Assembly (NCBI GenBank): GCA_029593505.1
Contig: JAKTNI010000005.1
Span: 1-41,921 of the forward strand
Direction of reading: 5' to 3'
DNA length: 41,921 bases
Source: Streptococcus suis
GTDB taxonomy: Bacteria > Bacillota > Bacilli > Lactobacillales > Streptococcaceae
The notes beneath the pieces were generated by a model. That model was not told the origin of the DNA and ran no database searches. It was given only the letters and a program-made list of their open reading frames with translations. The translations under genes and the position numbers were made by a program. This document shows, piece after piece, positions 33,006 to 41,921 of this stretch. Each line of letters starts with the position of its first letter. Position 1 is the stretch's first letter.

Positions 33006-36000
33006 ATGACAGATAAAACCGCCTCTGAACAGGCTTTTCAGGACAATTTTGTAGCAGAATTGACAAAGTATAGGTGGCAAGCACCGGACGAGCTCAATGG
33101 GAATGCAAGAACAGTTACTGTTCAAGATTTGGTAAATAACTGGCGTAAGGAGTTGAACAGAATCAATGCAGATGTGTTGGAAGGTGTAGCCCTTACAGAT
33201 GCAGAATTTGCCCAGGTCATGTCAAAAGTCAAGCAGATTTCCAATAGTTACGAAGCGGCGAAGATATTATCTATGGAAGGTTCCACCGGAAAGATAGATG
33301 GGATTTACCGTGATCCTCATCCAGATGTGACACGCTCGCAGATTACACTGACCCTACTGAAAAAAGCTCAAGTCAGTGGTGGTGATTCAAGTTATCAAGT
33401 GGCGCGTGAAGTGTGGTTAGAAAATGGCAAGCGTTGTGACATTGTCCTGCTGATTAACGGTCTGCCCTTGATTAACATTGAGCAAAAGCGGAGCGACAGG
33501 ACACTTGACGAAGCTTTTACCCAGTTCAAACGCTACTATGCCAATGGGGAATATACCAATAACTTTATGGCGTTCTCGCAAATGATGATTGTGACATCAG
33601 ATATTGAAACACGTTATTTTGCAACACCCAAGTCTATCAATGATTTTAATCCGTCTTTTGCTTTTCATTGGTCCGTTACTGAAAAGAGCCAAGAAGACGG
33701 ACAGTATATGAGGCAACGTGTTTTGACAGATTATAGGGAAGTCATCGAGCATTTTCTAATGGTACCAATGGCACATCAGATGGTTGGAGATTATCTCATC
33801 ATTGATGAAGATCCAGTGAATGAAGAAAATCGTCGCCACATGCTGATGCGTCCCTATCAGGTCTATGCACTACAGGCTGTTGAGAAAGCGGCTTTCGGCT
33901 GGGATCGTCCTGATAAGATCCCACATGGTGGGTTTGTTTGGCATACTACTGGGTCAGGTAAGACCATTACGAGTTTTAAGACAGCTCAATTTTTATCAAC
34001 ACGAACAGAGTTTGATAAAGTTGTCTTTTTACTTGATCGAAAGGATTTGGACGAGCAGACTTCAAAGGCTTTCAAAGCCTATGCAGCTTATGAGTCGATC
34101 GAGGTAGATGATACGAAGAATACCAAACAGTTGCGTGAGCAACTCATGTCACAAAAGAAGGGCATTGTAGTAACGACGACTTTTAAACTTAACAATTTAG
34201 TCAAGGACTTGATAGCTGGTGATGATAGAAACCTAGCAGATAAGAAAATCATTTTCATCATTGATGAAGCTCACCGGACGACGATGGGGGATATGATGGG
34301 AGTGATAAAAGATTATTTCTTTAAAAACAGTCTGTTCTTCGGATTTACTGGTACACCTCTTTTTGATGAAAATAATGTAAAAGGAAAAGTCAACGAATAC
34401 AGTGAGGTCATCAATACGACGGAAAAATTGTTTGGTCCTCTTCTTCACAAATATACCATTGATCAGGCGATAGCAGACGGCAACGTTTTGGGCTTCCATG
34501 TGGACTATATCAATACAGGCGAATTTGAGAGTTATGAAAATTTGCGTAAACAATTGATTGATAGGACAATCCGACAGAAACCAGAACTTGGTGAAAAAGC
34601 TATTCAACGACAAATCCAGCAATTATCAGAATTAGAGGTTGAAAAAAGAGCCGTTAAAGAAGGGCTGTTAATCTACCAAGATGAAACACATATTCCTCAA
34701 GTGGTAGAGAAGATCCTTTTAGAATGGCAGGATCAGTCACAAAATGGTGAGTTTAATGCGATGCTGACAGTTGCTTACAAAGAACGTGTTGTCGCCTATT
34801 ATCATGAGTTTAAGCGACAGATTGCTGAGAAGTATCAAGTTGGTGAAGCTAGTCCTAATATTGCCATGACCTTTAGTTTTGGAAATGAAAATGACCCAGA
34901 TAATGTGGCAAGAGAAGTAATTGAAGAAATGTTTGCTGACTATGCTACGATTACCGGACTTGCATTTTTACCTGGTGACAAGAAAAAGGGAGAACAAGCT
35001 TATTTTGAGGATGTGACGGAACGTTTTAAACGTGGGGGCAGTGGTCGAAATCCTAAAAATATTGACATCATTATTGTGGCAGATCAGCTATTGACAGGTT
35101 ATGATGCTAAGCGTTTGAATACTCTTTATGTTGATAGACGATTGGAACTACAAGGGTTGATTCAAGCTTATTCGCGTACCAATCGTGTCTTTGGCTCTTC
35201 CAAGGAATTTGGTACGATTATCAACTTCCAGTATCCTCGAATAACGGAAGAAACTGTTAACGAGGCTTTAAAATTATATGGTAGTGGCGGTCAAAGTAGT
35301 CGAGTTCTTGTAGAAAAATATCCGGATGCAGTCAGAATGTTACGGGGATGTGTGGACGCACTCGTAACAGAGTTGGCAAATCCAACGGACTGGATTCGTC
35401 TCAAGCCTGATGAGGATGGGCGAGAAAAATTCAAGCAGGCTTTTAAAGATACTACTAAACAATTAAGACGTGTTGAACAGTATTATAAATTTAGCTGGGA
35501 TGATGATGCTTTTGGTATAACAGAGCATACATGGTTGCAATATGTTGGTGCCTATAAGAATTTATTCCCACGAGACAGTATTTCTGATCCAACTGAAGTG
35601 AGGGAATTAGCAGGGAGAACAAAATTACAGGCTGTTCAGGTTATTGATGCTCAAACCCTATTTAAGTTGATAGGTGAAAAAACACAGAATCAAGATGGTA
35701 AGATGGTTATCAACGATGGAAACCTTGTCTTAATCTTGGAACAAATTCAAGAATTAAGTAATATGGGTGAAAATGAACTGGCAGAGGATTTGAAAACCTT
35801 TATCAATGAGGAACTCGTTACAGGTCATTTACCAGCCACACTTGATTTTGATGAATCCTTTAAAAAATGGCAAGAGGAACGACAATTCAAGGAAATTCAG
35901 TGTTTTGCTGCAGAATGGGGAGTTGATAGTCTTTTATTACAAAAATCTTTGAGAGAGTTTGATACCAACAAGCCAGAAGAAGTTCCCCATCTATCGGATA

Positions 36001-36125
36001 TTTTGATGAAATTAGATCCGAAGAGTGCGACCAATCAGTTTTCTGGAAAGAAATTGTTACTGACCATGGAGCTGAATAAGATTTTACCCCAATGGATGCT
36101 AGAAACCAAACAGAAATATACATAA
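33006..36125 (+). CDS. hsdR: Type I R-M restriction subunit HsdR
   Basis: 1,039 residues, full length. The N-terminal nuclease has CDIVLLINGLPLINIEQKRSD, with the Asp and the E-x-K of a PD-(D/E)XK site. The translocase has Walker A TTGSGKT near 315, DEAHRT near 420, a GFTGTPLF motif, and LLTGYDAKRLNTLYVDR plus AYSRTNR in the second RecA-like domain. It cleaves unmodified DNA after ATP-driven translocation, together with HsdM and HsdS encoded just upstream. It lies 48 bp after hsdS and is followed by a clear terminator. Confidence 0.95.
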   Translation: MTDKTASEQAFQDNFVAELTKYRWQAPDELNGNARTVTVQDLVNNWRKELNRINADVLEGVALTDAEFAQVMSKVKQISNSYEAAKILSMEGSTGKIDGIYRDPHPDVTRSQITLTLLKKAQVSGGDSSYQVAREVWLENGKRCDIVLLINGLPLINIEQKRSDRTLDEAFTQFKRYYANGEYTNNFMAFSQMMIVTSDIETRYFATPKSINDFNPSFAFHWSVTEKSQEDGQYMRQRVLTDYREVIEHFLMVPMAHQMVGDYLIIDEDPVNEENRRHMLMRPYQVYALQAVEKAAFGWDRPDKIPHGGFVWHTTGSGKTITSFKTAQFLSTRTEFDKVVFLLDRKDLDEQTSKAFKAYAAYESIEVDDTKNTKQLREQLMSQKKGIVVTTTFKLNNLVKDLIAGDDRNLADKKIIFIIDEAHRTTMGDMMGVIKDYFFKNSLFFGFTGTPLFDENNVKGKVNEYSEVINTTEKLFGPLLHKYTIDQAIADGNVLGFHVDYINTGEFESYENLRKQLIDRTIRQKPELGEKAIQRQIQQLSELEVEKRAVKEGLLIYQDETHIPQVVEKILLEWQDQSQNGEFNAMLTVAYKERVVAYYHEFKRQIAEKYQVGEASPNIAMTFSFGNENDPDNVAREVIEEMFADYATITGLAFLPGDKKKGEQAYFEDVTERFKRGGSGRNPKNIDIIIVADQLLTGYDAKRLNTLYVDRRLELQGLIQAYSRTNRVFGSSKEFGTIINFQYPRITEETVNEALKLYGSGGQSSRVLVEKYPDAVRMLRGCVDALVTELANPTDWIRLKPDEDGREKFKQAFKDTTKQLRRVEQYYKFSWDDDAFGITEHTWLQYVGAYKNLFPRDSISDPTEVRELAGRTKLQAVQVIDAQTLFKLIGEKTQNQDGKMVINDGNLVLILEQIQELSNMGENELAEDLKTFINEELVTGHLPATLDFDESFKKWQEERQFKEIQCFAAEWGVDSLLLQKSLREFDTNKPEEVPHLSDILMKLDPKSATNQFSGKKLLLTMELNKILPQWMLETKQKYT

Positions 36126-36130
36126 GACCC

Positions 36131-36160
36131 AAAAGATCAAGAAAATGCTTGATCTTTTTT
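36131..36160 (+). terminator. Terminator of the hsd operon
   Basis: AAAAGATCAAG ... CTTGATCTTTTTT, a few bases after the HsdR stop. Confidence 0.9.
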
Positions 36161-36300
36161 GTCCGATTCAGGAGTAGAGGGCTTGAAGGAAATACTGTTG
36201 GAGAATGCGGGTAATTTAGTAGGATGATACAAGTTCCTTTACGGATGTCAGAAAAAGTTTAATTTGGATTGATATGAAGGATTAGCTATTTTTGAAAGCG

Positions 36301-36330
36301 TTGTAATTGTACTATAAAATATGGTAAAAT
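36301..36330 (+). promoter_or_regulatory. Promoter of the small membrane protein gene
   Basis: TTGTAA (36301-36306), 18 bp, TAAAAT (36325-36330) with TGG just before. It would start RNA near 36337, downstream of the first in-frame ATG (36331), which supports the later start at 36358. Confidence 0.55.
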
Positions 36331-36357
36331 ATGGATAAATTATGGGGGGATTTGGAG

Positions 36358-36624
36358 TTGAAATATGTTCGTTACATCATAGGATTAGTGAGATTGGGAA
36401 TGGGTCAACAATTGATTAGAACTGGTTTTATAGAACCATGGGCTGAAGATAGGCAATCGTTTTTAGTTTTGGGAATACTAGGTCTTATCTCTTTGGTGGT
36501 TGGTTTATTTTTAATTGGAAAACTTTTTCTTATAATGATTAAGCAGTATAATCAACATAATCAGGTCGTCACTTCTGTATTAGTGGCTCTTGGAGTCAGT
36601 CTTATCATATATACCAATTCCTGA
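36358..36624 (+). CDS. Small two-span membrane protein
   Basis: 88 residues from the TTG at 36358 (GGGGGG 8 nt upstream; the ATG at 36331 falls before the predicted transcription start). Hydrophobic segments at FLVLGILGLISLVVGLFLIG and VVTSVLVALGVSLIIY. No family recognised. It stands at the left edge of the toxin-cassette region, so it could be an orphan immunity protein, but nothing in the sequence proves that. Confidence 0.55.
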   Translation: MKYVRYIIGLVRLGMGQQLIRTGFIEPWAEDRQSFLVLGILGLISLVVGLFLIGKLFLIMIKQYNQHNQVVTSVLVALGVSLIIYTNS

Positions 36625-36650
36625 ACTAAAATAATATTTGGGAGAATGCA

Positions 36651-37436
36651 ATGGACTATTTTATTAAAAATATAATCAACTATGAAGTTCGTATTGTAAA
36701 TGTAATGCGAATAATATCAATTGTTGTGGCATTATCTTATTTATGCTTTAGTAATTCGAATATAAGTAGTATTATTTTTACAATATCAATTGTACTATTT
36801 ATTTTATTACTATTGATAATTAATATTTTGCCATATCTGATCGATAGATTGATAGCTAAAATAGATATAGATAGCTATGAAAGATATCTTATTCAATTGT
36901 ATCCTATGATTCACAAGAGAAATATATATAAAAATTATGCTTTATTTAGATTATCAGAGTTTGCTTATTTATGCGGTAATTTTGAAGAGAGTATAGCCTA
37001 CTTAAAGGAAGTAGACATTGATCAATTATCTATATTGAAATATGGAGGCAAAAGCAAGTTAGATTATTATTTACAAGCATTTAAAATCAGAACTGCAATG
37101 AACGATTTATCAAAGTTAGAAAATATTAAATTGCAATTGATGATGCAGACACCTAAGTTTTCTATAGAACGTTCAAAAAAATTGCTTTATCTAAATTATT
37201 GTGAATTTTATAATGATATTTGTATAAAACATATTCCTAATGATATGTATAAGCAGATGCCGTCAAATAATTTTTTGAACGAGTTGCAAAAAAAATATTT
37301 TATGGCAAAATTTTATAAATTAAAGGGAGATAGCATCGAGGTTGAACGATTATTTTTAGAAATTTCAAAGAATGATAAAAGATTGTTCATGGTAAGAGAA
37401 GCAAAAGAATGGCTTGATAAAATGAAAGCAGATTGA
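36651..37436 (+). CDS. Membrane-anchored helical-repeat protein
   Basis: 261 residues. Two N-terminal membrane spans (MRIISIVVALSYLCF and FTISIVLFILLLLIINILPY) are followed by about 180 cytosolic residues of helix pairs that look TPR-like (YALFRLSEFAYLCGNFEESI, FYKLKGDSIEVERLFLEI). The junction IAKIDIDSYERY resembles VEKIDIKKYELY in the truncated gene at 41606, which follows a toxin fragment. The two may therefore be paralogous immunity-type proteins. SD GGGAG is before the ATG. A terminator follows at 37446. Confidence 0.55.
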   Translation: MDYFIKNIINYEVRIVNVMRIISIVVALSYLCFSNSNISSIIFTISIVLFILLLLIINILPYLIDRLIAKIDIDSYERYLIQLYPMIHKRNIYKNYALFRLSEFAYLCGNFEESIAYLKEVDIDQLSILKYGGKSKLDYYLQAFKIRTAMNDLSKLENIKLQLMMQTPKFSIERSKKLLYLNYCEFYNDICIKHIPNDMYKQMPSNNFLNELQKKYFMAKFYKLKGDSIEVERLFLEISKNDKRLFMVREAKEWLDKMKAD

Positions 37437-37445
37437 TAAGAAAGT

Positions 37446-37481
37446 GAAATCATCTAGAATTTGTCTAGGTGATTTCTTTTT
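37446..37481 (+). terminator. Terminator after the helical-repeat protein
   Basis: GAAATCATCTAGA ... TCTAGGTGATTTC followed by TTTTT. Confidence 0.85.
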
Positions 37482-37489
37482 GATGTGTT

Positions 37490-37693
37490 AGAATAGGTGC
37501 TGGGGTTCTGACAATTGTGGGGTAGGGGATACTAGCAGCTACTGGTGTAGGTGTAGGCGTCAGTGCAGGATTTGATTATCTTTACAAGAATAATATTTTA
37601 GGTATCCAAAATGGTTTAGATTGGATTGGCAATAAAATTGATAGTGGATTTGATATTTTATTTAATACAAAAAAGGAGTTTTCTAGTTCATGA
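37490..37693 (+). pseudogene. C-terminal remnant of a polymorphic toxin or T7SS effector
   Basis: A 67-codon frame with no start and one in-frame TAG (37523-37525). It reads RIGAGVLTIVG-stop-GILAATGVGVGVSAGFDYLY then IQNGLDWIGNKIDSGFDILF. This is the glycine-rich, hydrophobic tail typical of LXG/WXG-type effectors. Its stop overlaps the next start codon as ATGA, the arrangement expected of a toxin tail followed by its immunity gene. Only the last part survives. Confidence 0.5.
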
Positions 37694-38339
37694 ATCTGTA
37701 TAGTCTTGAATTGCAACAATTGTCGAAAAACAATCGATATCGTTTATTTAACTTAGGTAGTTATTATTATTTGTTAGACTGTGACTCAACATCATTATTT
37801 TACTGCTTTCCTTTTTTAGTTTATTTTGCAAAACATAAATGTTATGAAGTATCCAAAATGGAATTTGAACAATGGATAATACCTCAACAAGTTCAAAAAA
37901 ATTATTTGGCAAATATAAAATCTAGTTCATATCTAGCTATTATCATCTGTATGTTACTTCCTATTTGTATGAATATTATTAATCCATATATATTAATTTC
38001 TAATATAGTATTCAAGTTTATGATGATTATTAGTATTTGTATGGGGCTAATTTTATTTCGTGTGCTATATACCAAAACTCATAAATTACCCTTAGAATTT
38101 AAAGATAGGCATTATATTAAAATTAAATTGCGTCCTAAAGTGCTAAAAAAATATTACAAAAAATATACATTTATTTTTTTACATTGATATTTTTTATACT
38201 ATTGTTTTTTGCACTTTTGACAGTTTCAAAAGCTAATTATCTTGTTTTATTTAGCTTGGCTGTATTCATGTTTATATTTTTGTTTTTAAATAGTATCTTG
38301 TTAGGAATTGGTAAATATAGTTATAAAATATTTGAATAG
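37690..38339 (+). pseudogene. DUF443-like membrane (immunity-type) protein, frameshifted at a T7 tract
   Basis: The first 165 residues (YRLFNLGSYYYLLDCDSTSLF ... YLAIIICMLLPICMNII) resemble DUF443 tandem-five-TM proteins. The frame stops at 38187. Adding one T to the T7 run at 38174-38180 would continue it through FFTLIFFILLFFALLTVSKA ... SLAVFMFIFLFLNSILLG to a TAG at 38339, adding the missing last membrane spans and giving about 216 residues. DUF443 proteins are often near type VII effectors, and here the gene overlaps a toxin tail by ATGA. Confidence 0.6.
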
Positions 38340-38379
38340 TATTTATTGAGTAAGAAATGATTGACTAGATATTTTTGAT

Positions 38380-40215
38380 ATGCTCATTCCATATACGACT
38401 AAGGAAGATCATTACCACTATTACGAGACAAGAAACTATGTCAATGATGTCAACCGCAAGCATACTCAAGTCCTTCAGACCTATGATGACTATCTCAATA
38501 AACGAGAGAGTTATAGCTACGGCTACGGTAGAAGTCGCTACATCAATGAAACTAGTGGAGACAGTTACAATTACCTAACCAACCGATCTGGCTCTGTGAC
38601 AGGATTGACCCAGAATGGTCAATCTGTAGCATCTAGTAGTTATGGTCTCTATGGCTCCATCCAGCAAACCACGGATACTACTGGCAATCCGTTTGCCTAT
38701 AATGGTGAAGCTAGAGATGTAACCGGACTTGATTATCTCCGCGCACGCTATTACGATAGTCGGGCAGGTAGCTTCTTAACCGGGGATAGCTACCTCGGAA
38801 ACCAGACAGATCCACTCAGTCAGAATCTATACGCTTATGTACAGAACAACCCAGTCAACTACACAGACCCAAGTGGGCATAAGAAAAACTGGTTCCAAAG
38901 AGCTTGGGATCATACGAAACAAGTTGCTAGGAATGTTTATAATGCAGGTGCTCGGTTTGTAAAAGATCCGATTGGTACTATCAAAAATGTTAGTCGAAAC
39001 ATTCTGAATGTAGCTGGGAATATTGGTCGTGCAATTGGAAATATTGGAAGAACAGCCTTGAATATAGGACGCTCAGTCGGAAGTTGGGTGACACAGCAGA
39101 TTAGCCGTTCTTTATCTTCGCAATCATCCTATATCAATTCTAGTTCATATGTAGCTCATCAACGTTCGCAGGCACAAGCACAAGTTATAGCACAATTACG
39201 TTACCAACAACAAGTTACTCGAGAGTTTACACAAGCTACTGGTATCAAAGGAACTCCTAAGACAAGAGAAGCACAGAATCTCTTTAAGAATTGGAGCAAT
39301 GATCTCAAAGATATGTATAAACATGTTTGTACGACAGCAGAAAGATGGAAAGATGCTGGAGTTAATTTTGCCAAAAATATTGATTGGAAAAATGTTCTCA
39401 AGACATCAGCATACATAGCGGGTGAGTTTTTCTCGGTAAATGATATCTATCGCGTTGTTACAGGAACAGACCCTCTGACAGGAGAAAAGGCTAGTCGATT
39501 AGAAGCAGCGGCTTGATTAGCGGCTGATATCTTGACTTTAGGCAGTAGCAAGGTTGGAAAAGTCGCTAAAATAGCGACTAAAGCTAATAAGTTAGTTGAT
39601 ATGGTAAAAAGTTCCAAGGTTGTCTCTCGAGCCAATAAGTTTGTGGATGTAGCTAAAGCCTCTCAAACAGCATCTAAAGTTAATAAGGTAGTAGATAGCA
39701 GCAAAACTTTTGTCAAATCTAATGTTAATAAGTTGTTAGATACACCATTAAGATTCTCTCCTCAACTTGTAGGAGCAAGTGGAAGAACTATAAATGTAGG
39801 TGGTACAACTTTTCGTGAAATGGGACAGAATGCTAAGAAGGGTTTTGATAATTTAGTCCAATCCTTTGTCAAGAATGGGGATGAGATTGCTCAGGGAAGT
39901 GGAAAACCAAACCTAACCAAGTTCATCATTATGCTACTAATAGGAGTAAAACCTATACTCCAGAGATGGAAAGAATAGCGAAAGATTACGGTCTCAATTT
40001 AGATGATGCTTGGAACAAAGATCTGCTACCACACCAAGGAAGACATCCAAATGAATATCATGATATGGTCACTGAAGCTATGCGTCAAGCAGATACAATC
40101 GCACAAGGAGATACTAGGATATTTATTAGATATATTTGATAAAGCAGTAAAATCTAAAGTTAGGCAAAATCCTGATATACTATATAAAGATTACTGGAGG
40201 AATTTAGGAAAATGA
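38380..40215 (+). pseudogene. Rhs toxin C-terminal region with AHH-type nuclease domain, broken
   Basis: An Rhs repeat end (NYLTNRSGSVTGLTQ ... AYNGEARDVTGLDYLRARYY) and the core-closing TDPSGHKK precede a linker and the toxin tip. Three breaks occur: an in-frame TGA at 39514-39516 (EAAA-stop-LAADILTLG); a one-base loss near 39917; another indel near 40115. Read through, the tip is PNLNQVHHYATNRSKTYTPE ... LPHQGRHPNEYHDMV, with the HH, GRHP and YH pattern of AHH (HNH-like) nucleases, ending VRQNPDILYKDYWRNLGK. Most of the Rhs shell is absent, so this is an orphan tip rather than a complete gene. The next gene starts on its stop (ATGA). Confidence 0.8.
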
Positions 40216-40817
40216 TATATAAATTTTGGATTGATGCTGATTATTTTGATAATATTGATGCAGTAATTCTTGATGATAGCAATATTGCAGATATTCAATA
40301 CAAAAGTTTCAGAAAAGGTTGGTTTAAGTTGGCATTTGAAAGTGGTAATGATATAGATTTATCATTATTACCAGATATAAAGTTTTACTATGATTCTCTA
40401 AAAGGTAATATTTTCTCAGAAGTATTGATAAATGCTTTTGGAGTAGTAATTGTTAGTAATTGTATTAAAGAAACTTTTATTGAGGAGGGAATTTTGGGAA
40501 TTCAATATATACCAATCACAATTGAAGATAGATCTGGAAGCAGGGTTTGTGACGATTATTACATAATAAATTTTCTAGATATTATAGATTCTATTAATCT
40601 TGATTTAAGCACATATGATTATTTAGAAGAATATAATATGTATACTTTTTTTGGGAATAGTATCTGTTTTAACAAAAAATCAATAGAAGGTCATGATATT
40701 TTTAAAGATGTTAAAGCAATAAAATCCATTTTTGTATCTGAAACGGTAAAAAATGTATTTATAAAAATGGGATGGAAAGGAATTAATTTTACTCCTTTAA
40801 TGGTTACAAAAAATTAG
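40212..40817 (+). CDS. Putative immunity protein for the AHH toxin (Imm11/DUF1629-like)
   Basis: 201 residues, soluble, acidic, intact. The layout (LPDIKFYYDSLKGNIFSEVL, then VIVSNCIKETFIEEGILGIQ, IPITIED, YYIINFLDIIDSINLD, a closing GINFTPLMV) resembles Imm11/DUF1629-type immunity proteins, though I am not certain of the family. Its ATG overlaps the toxin stop (ATGA), which couples its translation to the toxin. Because it is intact while the toxin is broken, it could still protect against the same toxin delivered by siblings. Confidence 0.65.
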   Translation: MIYKFWIDADYFDNIDAVILDDSNIADIQYKSFRKGWFKLAFESGNDIDLSLLPDIKFYYDSLKGNIFSEVLINAFGVVIVSNCIKETFIEEGILGIQYIPITIEDRSGSRVCDDYYIINFLDIIDSINLDLSTYDYLEEYNMYTFFGNSICFNKKSIEGHDIFKDVKAIKSIFVSETVKNVFIKMGWKGINFTPLMVTKN

Positions 40818-40901
40818 TAAGCAGCATGATAGTTAAAGCATTTATAAAGTGATAGAAAACACGGAAGATTTGAAAAAAGTAGCTCAGTTATGCTTGGCTG
40901 A

Positions 40902-41588
40902 TTTTCATCTTATGGTGGAATTGGTTTGTTAGGTTTCTTAAGTGATCGAAATAAGAAAAAAGGACTCGATTTATTTGGTACAGGTAGTGTTGAAGTGGAA
41001 TTTCCAGAATTAGGTACTTCTGGAAAAAATGGCGGGTACTCTTTGTATCAAAAAACGAAAGTTAGTTCGGCAATTGATGGCGGAGGGATGATTAATTTAA
41101 ACTGGACAAACGGTTGGCAACCATCAATCAACTTTAATTTTTAAAATGTCTCTGGTACGATCGGATTATCAGGAAATAATTTTGAGATTAGTGGCTCGCT
41201 TGCTAGTGGCAATAAAGATAAGATGACGTTTAGCGATAATGTTTCTATTTCTATGGGATTAGACGGCTTAAGTTATAGCTCTGTGAAAAAAATTGAAAAT
41301 AAAAATGGCGGAGTAGGAATGGGTACAGGTATTAATTTGAATCTAGATACAAATAATGGTGTACTAGGCGGTTATCAAATTTCCGAATCTATTTCTAAAA
41401 GTGGAAACAGTACAATCACTACTCAAACACAATCTGGTATTAGGACAGGAGATACTGGACAAATTGGTATTGCTGTTGGATTATTAACTTCACCGATATG
41501 GTTACCTCCTATAACAATTGGAACAAGTGGTTTAGTTACAGCAACTACATCATCTATAATAATACTCAAAGCATTATTTGATAAATAG
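40902..41588 (+). pseudogene. Second toxin C-terminal fragment with an in-frame TAA
   Basis: One frame from 40902 to 41588 interrupted by TAA at 41142-41144 (NWTNGWQPSINFNF-stop-NVSGTIGLSGNNFEIS). It begins FSSYGGIGLLGFLSDRNKKK with no credible start, then becomes Gly/Ser/Asn-rich beta-type sequence, and ends in a hydrophobic stretch (IGIAVGLLTSPIWLPPITIG). No known toxin family is recognised. The glycine-rich tail and the membrane-protein gene that follows fit another toxin tip with its immunity gene, perhaps membrane-acting. Confidence 0.5.
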
Positions 41589-41605
41589 TTATATTAGGAG
41601 AAAAA

Positions 41606-41921
41606 ATGAATCAAAAACTATTAAATTTATCTGCCTCCACTCTGTATTTTTTGGGAAATATTTTAGGTCCTTTAATGATAGTTATGATGTTTCTATCTTA
41701 CAATATTTTTACGAGACTTAATATTTCATCACCTTTTTATGAGATATGTTCTCTTATTATTATTTCTATACCATTAATGTACAGTTGGTTTGCAAAAAAA
41801 ATAGATAAAGTGTTGATTATTTTGTTTGTTGAAAAAATAGATATAAAAAAGTATGAACTTTATTGGAAAGAACATATTAAATCCAAATTAGGTAGTAAAG
41901 TATTGGGCTATCATGGTTTAG
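41606..41921 (+). CDS. Membrane protein, 5' part (runs out of window)
   Basis: 105 residues visible. SD TTAGGAG precedes the ATG. Two membrane spans (LGPLMIVMMFLSYNIF and ICSLIIISIPLMYSWF), then VEKIDIKKYELYWKEHI, similar in position and motif to the protein at 36651-37436. It follows a toxin fragment by 17 bp, so an immunity role is likely but unproven. Confidence 0.6.
   Translation, partial: MNQKLLNLSASTLYFLGNILGPLMIVMMFLSYNIFTRLNISSPFYEICSLIIISIPLMYSWFAKKIDKVLIILFVEKIDIKKYELYWKEHIKSKLGSKVLGYHGL

Overview
The window looks like the accessory genome of a low-GC streptococcus, most likely Streptococcus suis or a close relative. The evidence is indirect: an LPETG-anchored surface protein with a streptococcal-type signal peptide, IS982-type insertion sequences, and two copies of a gene tail encoding PGLKKARKASQFSKR-stop, which I recognise as the C-terminus of streptococcal ribosomal protein S9 (rpsI). 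Essentially everything here is mobile, defensive or competitive cargo. The two S9 tails lie exactly 7,400 bp apart and are best read as attachment-site duplications left by islands that integrated one after another at the rpsI 3' end.

Layout. 0-6.7 kb: an IS982 end that truncates a tyrosine integrase, then an excisionase-like protein, a Rep-like protein, an OB-fold (SSB-like) protein, a second tyrosine recombinase split by one in-frame TGA, two strong hairpins, and a small acidic protein. 6.8-14.2 kb: a XRE regulator divergent from a large SEC10/PgrA-type LPXTG protein (frameshifted), followed by a degenerate M48-like membrane protein, a zinc-ribbon protein sharing its N-terminal motif, a polytopic membrane protein and a lipoprotein. 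14.4-15.3 kb: a complete but frameshifted IS982 copy, inverted relative to the first. 15.7-18.8 kb: a XRE regulator and a complete retron, made of a phosphoribosyltransferase-like effector, a small winged-helix-like protein, a clear msr-msd RNA and a retron reverse transcriptase. 18.9-21.3 kb: a COG2865-type AlbA_2/ATPase protein with a displaced N-terminus, and a TIR-domain protein.

21.4-28.9 kb: a 7.4-kb island between the S9 tails. It has a 5'-truncated integrase, two lipoproteins, a XRE regulator and a tight three-gene operon (PD-(D/E)XK protein, small middle protein, SMC/ABC-like ATPase) of the ABC-three-component (ABC-3C) defence type. 29.1-36.1 kb: a complete type I restriction-modification system (HsdM, HsdS, HsdR). 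36.3-41.9 kb: small membrane proteins and a series of polymorphic-toxin C-terminal pieces, each followed by a putative immunity gene. These include an Rhs tail whose broken frames rebuild an AHH-type nuclease domain.

The retron, TIR protein, ABC-3C operon and type I R-M system together form a layered antiphage island; the last 5.5 kb is a contact-toxin tip and immunity store. Many genes carry single-base indels or in-frame stops, several in short homopolymers. This may be real decay, phase variation or residual assembly error, and the sequence alone cannot decide.
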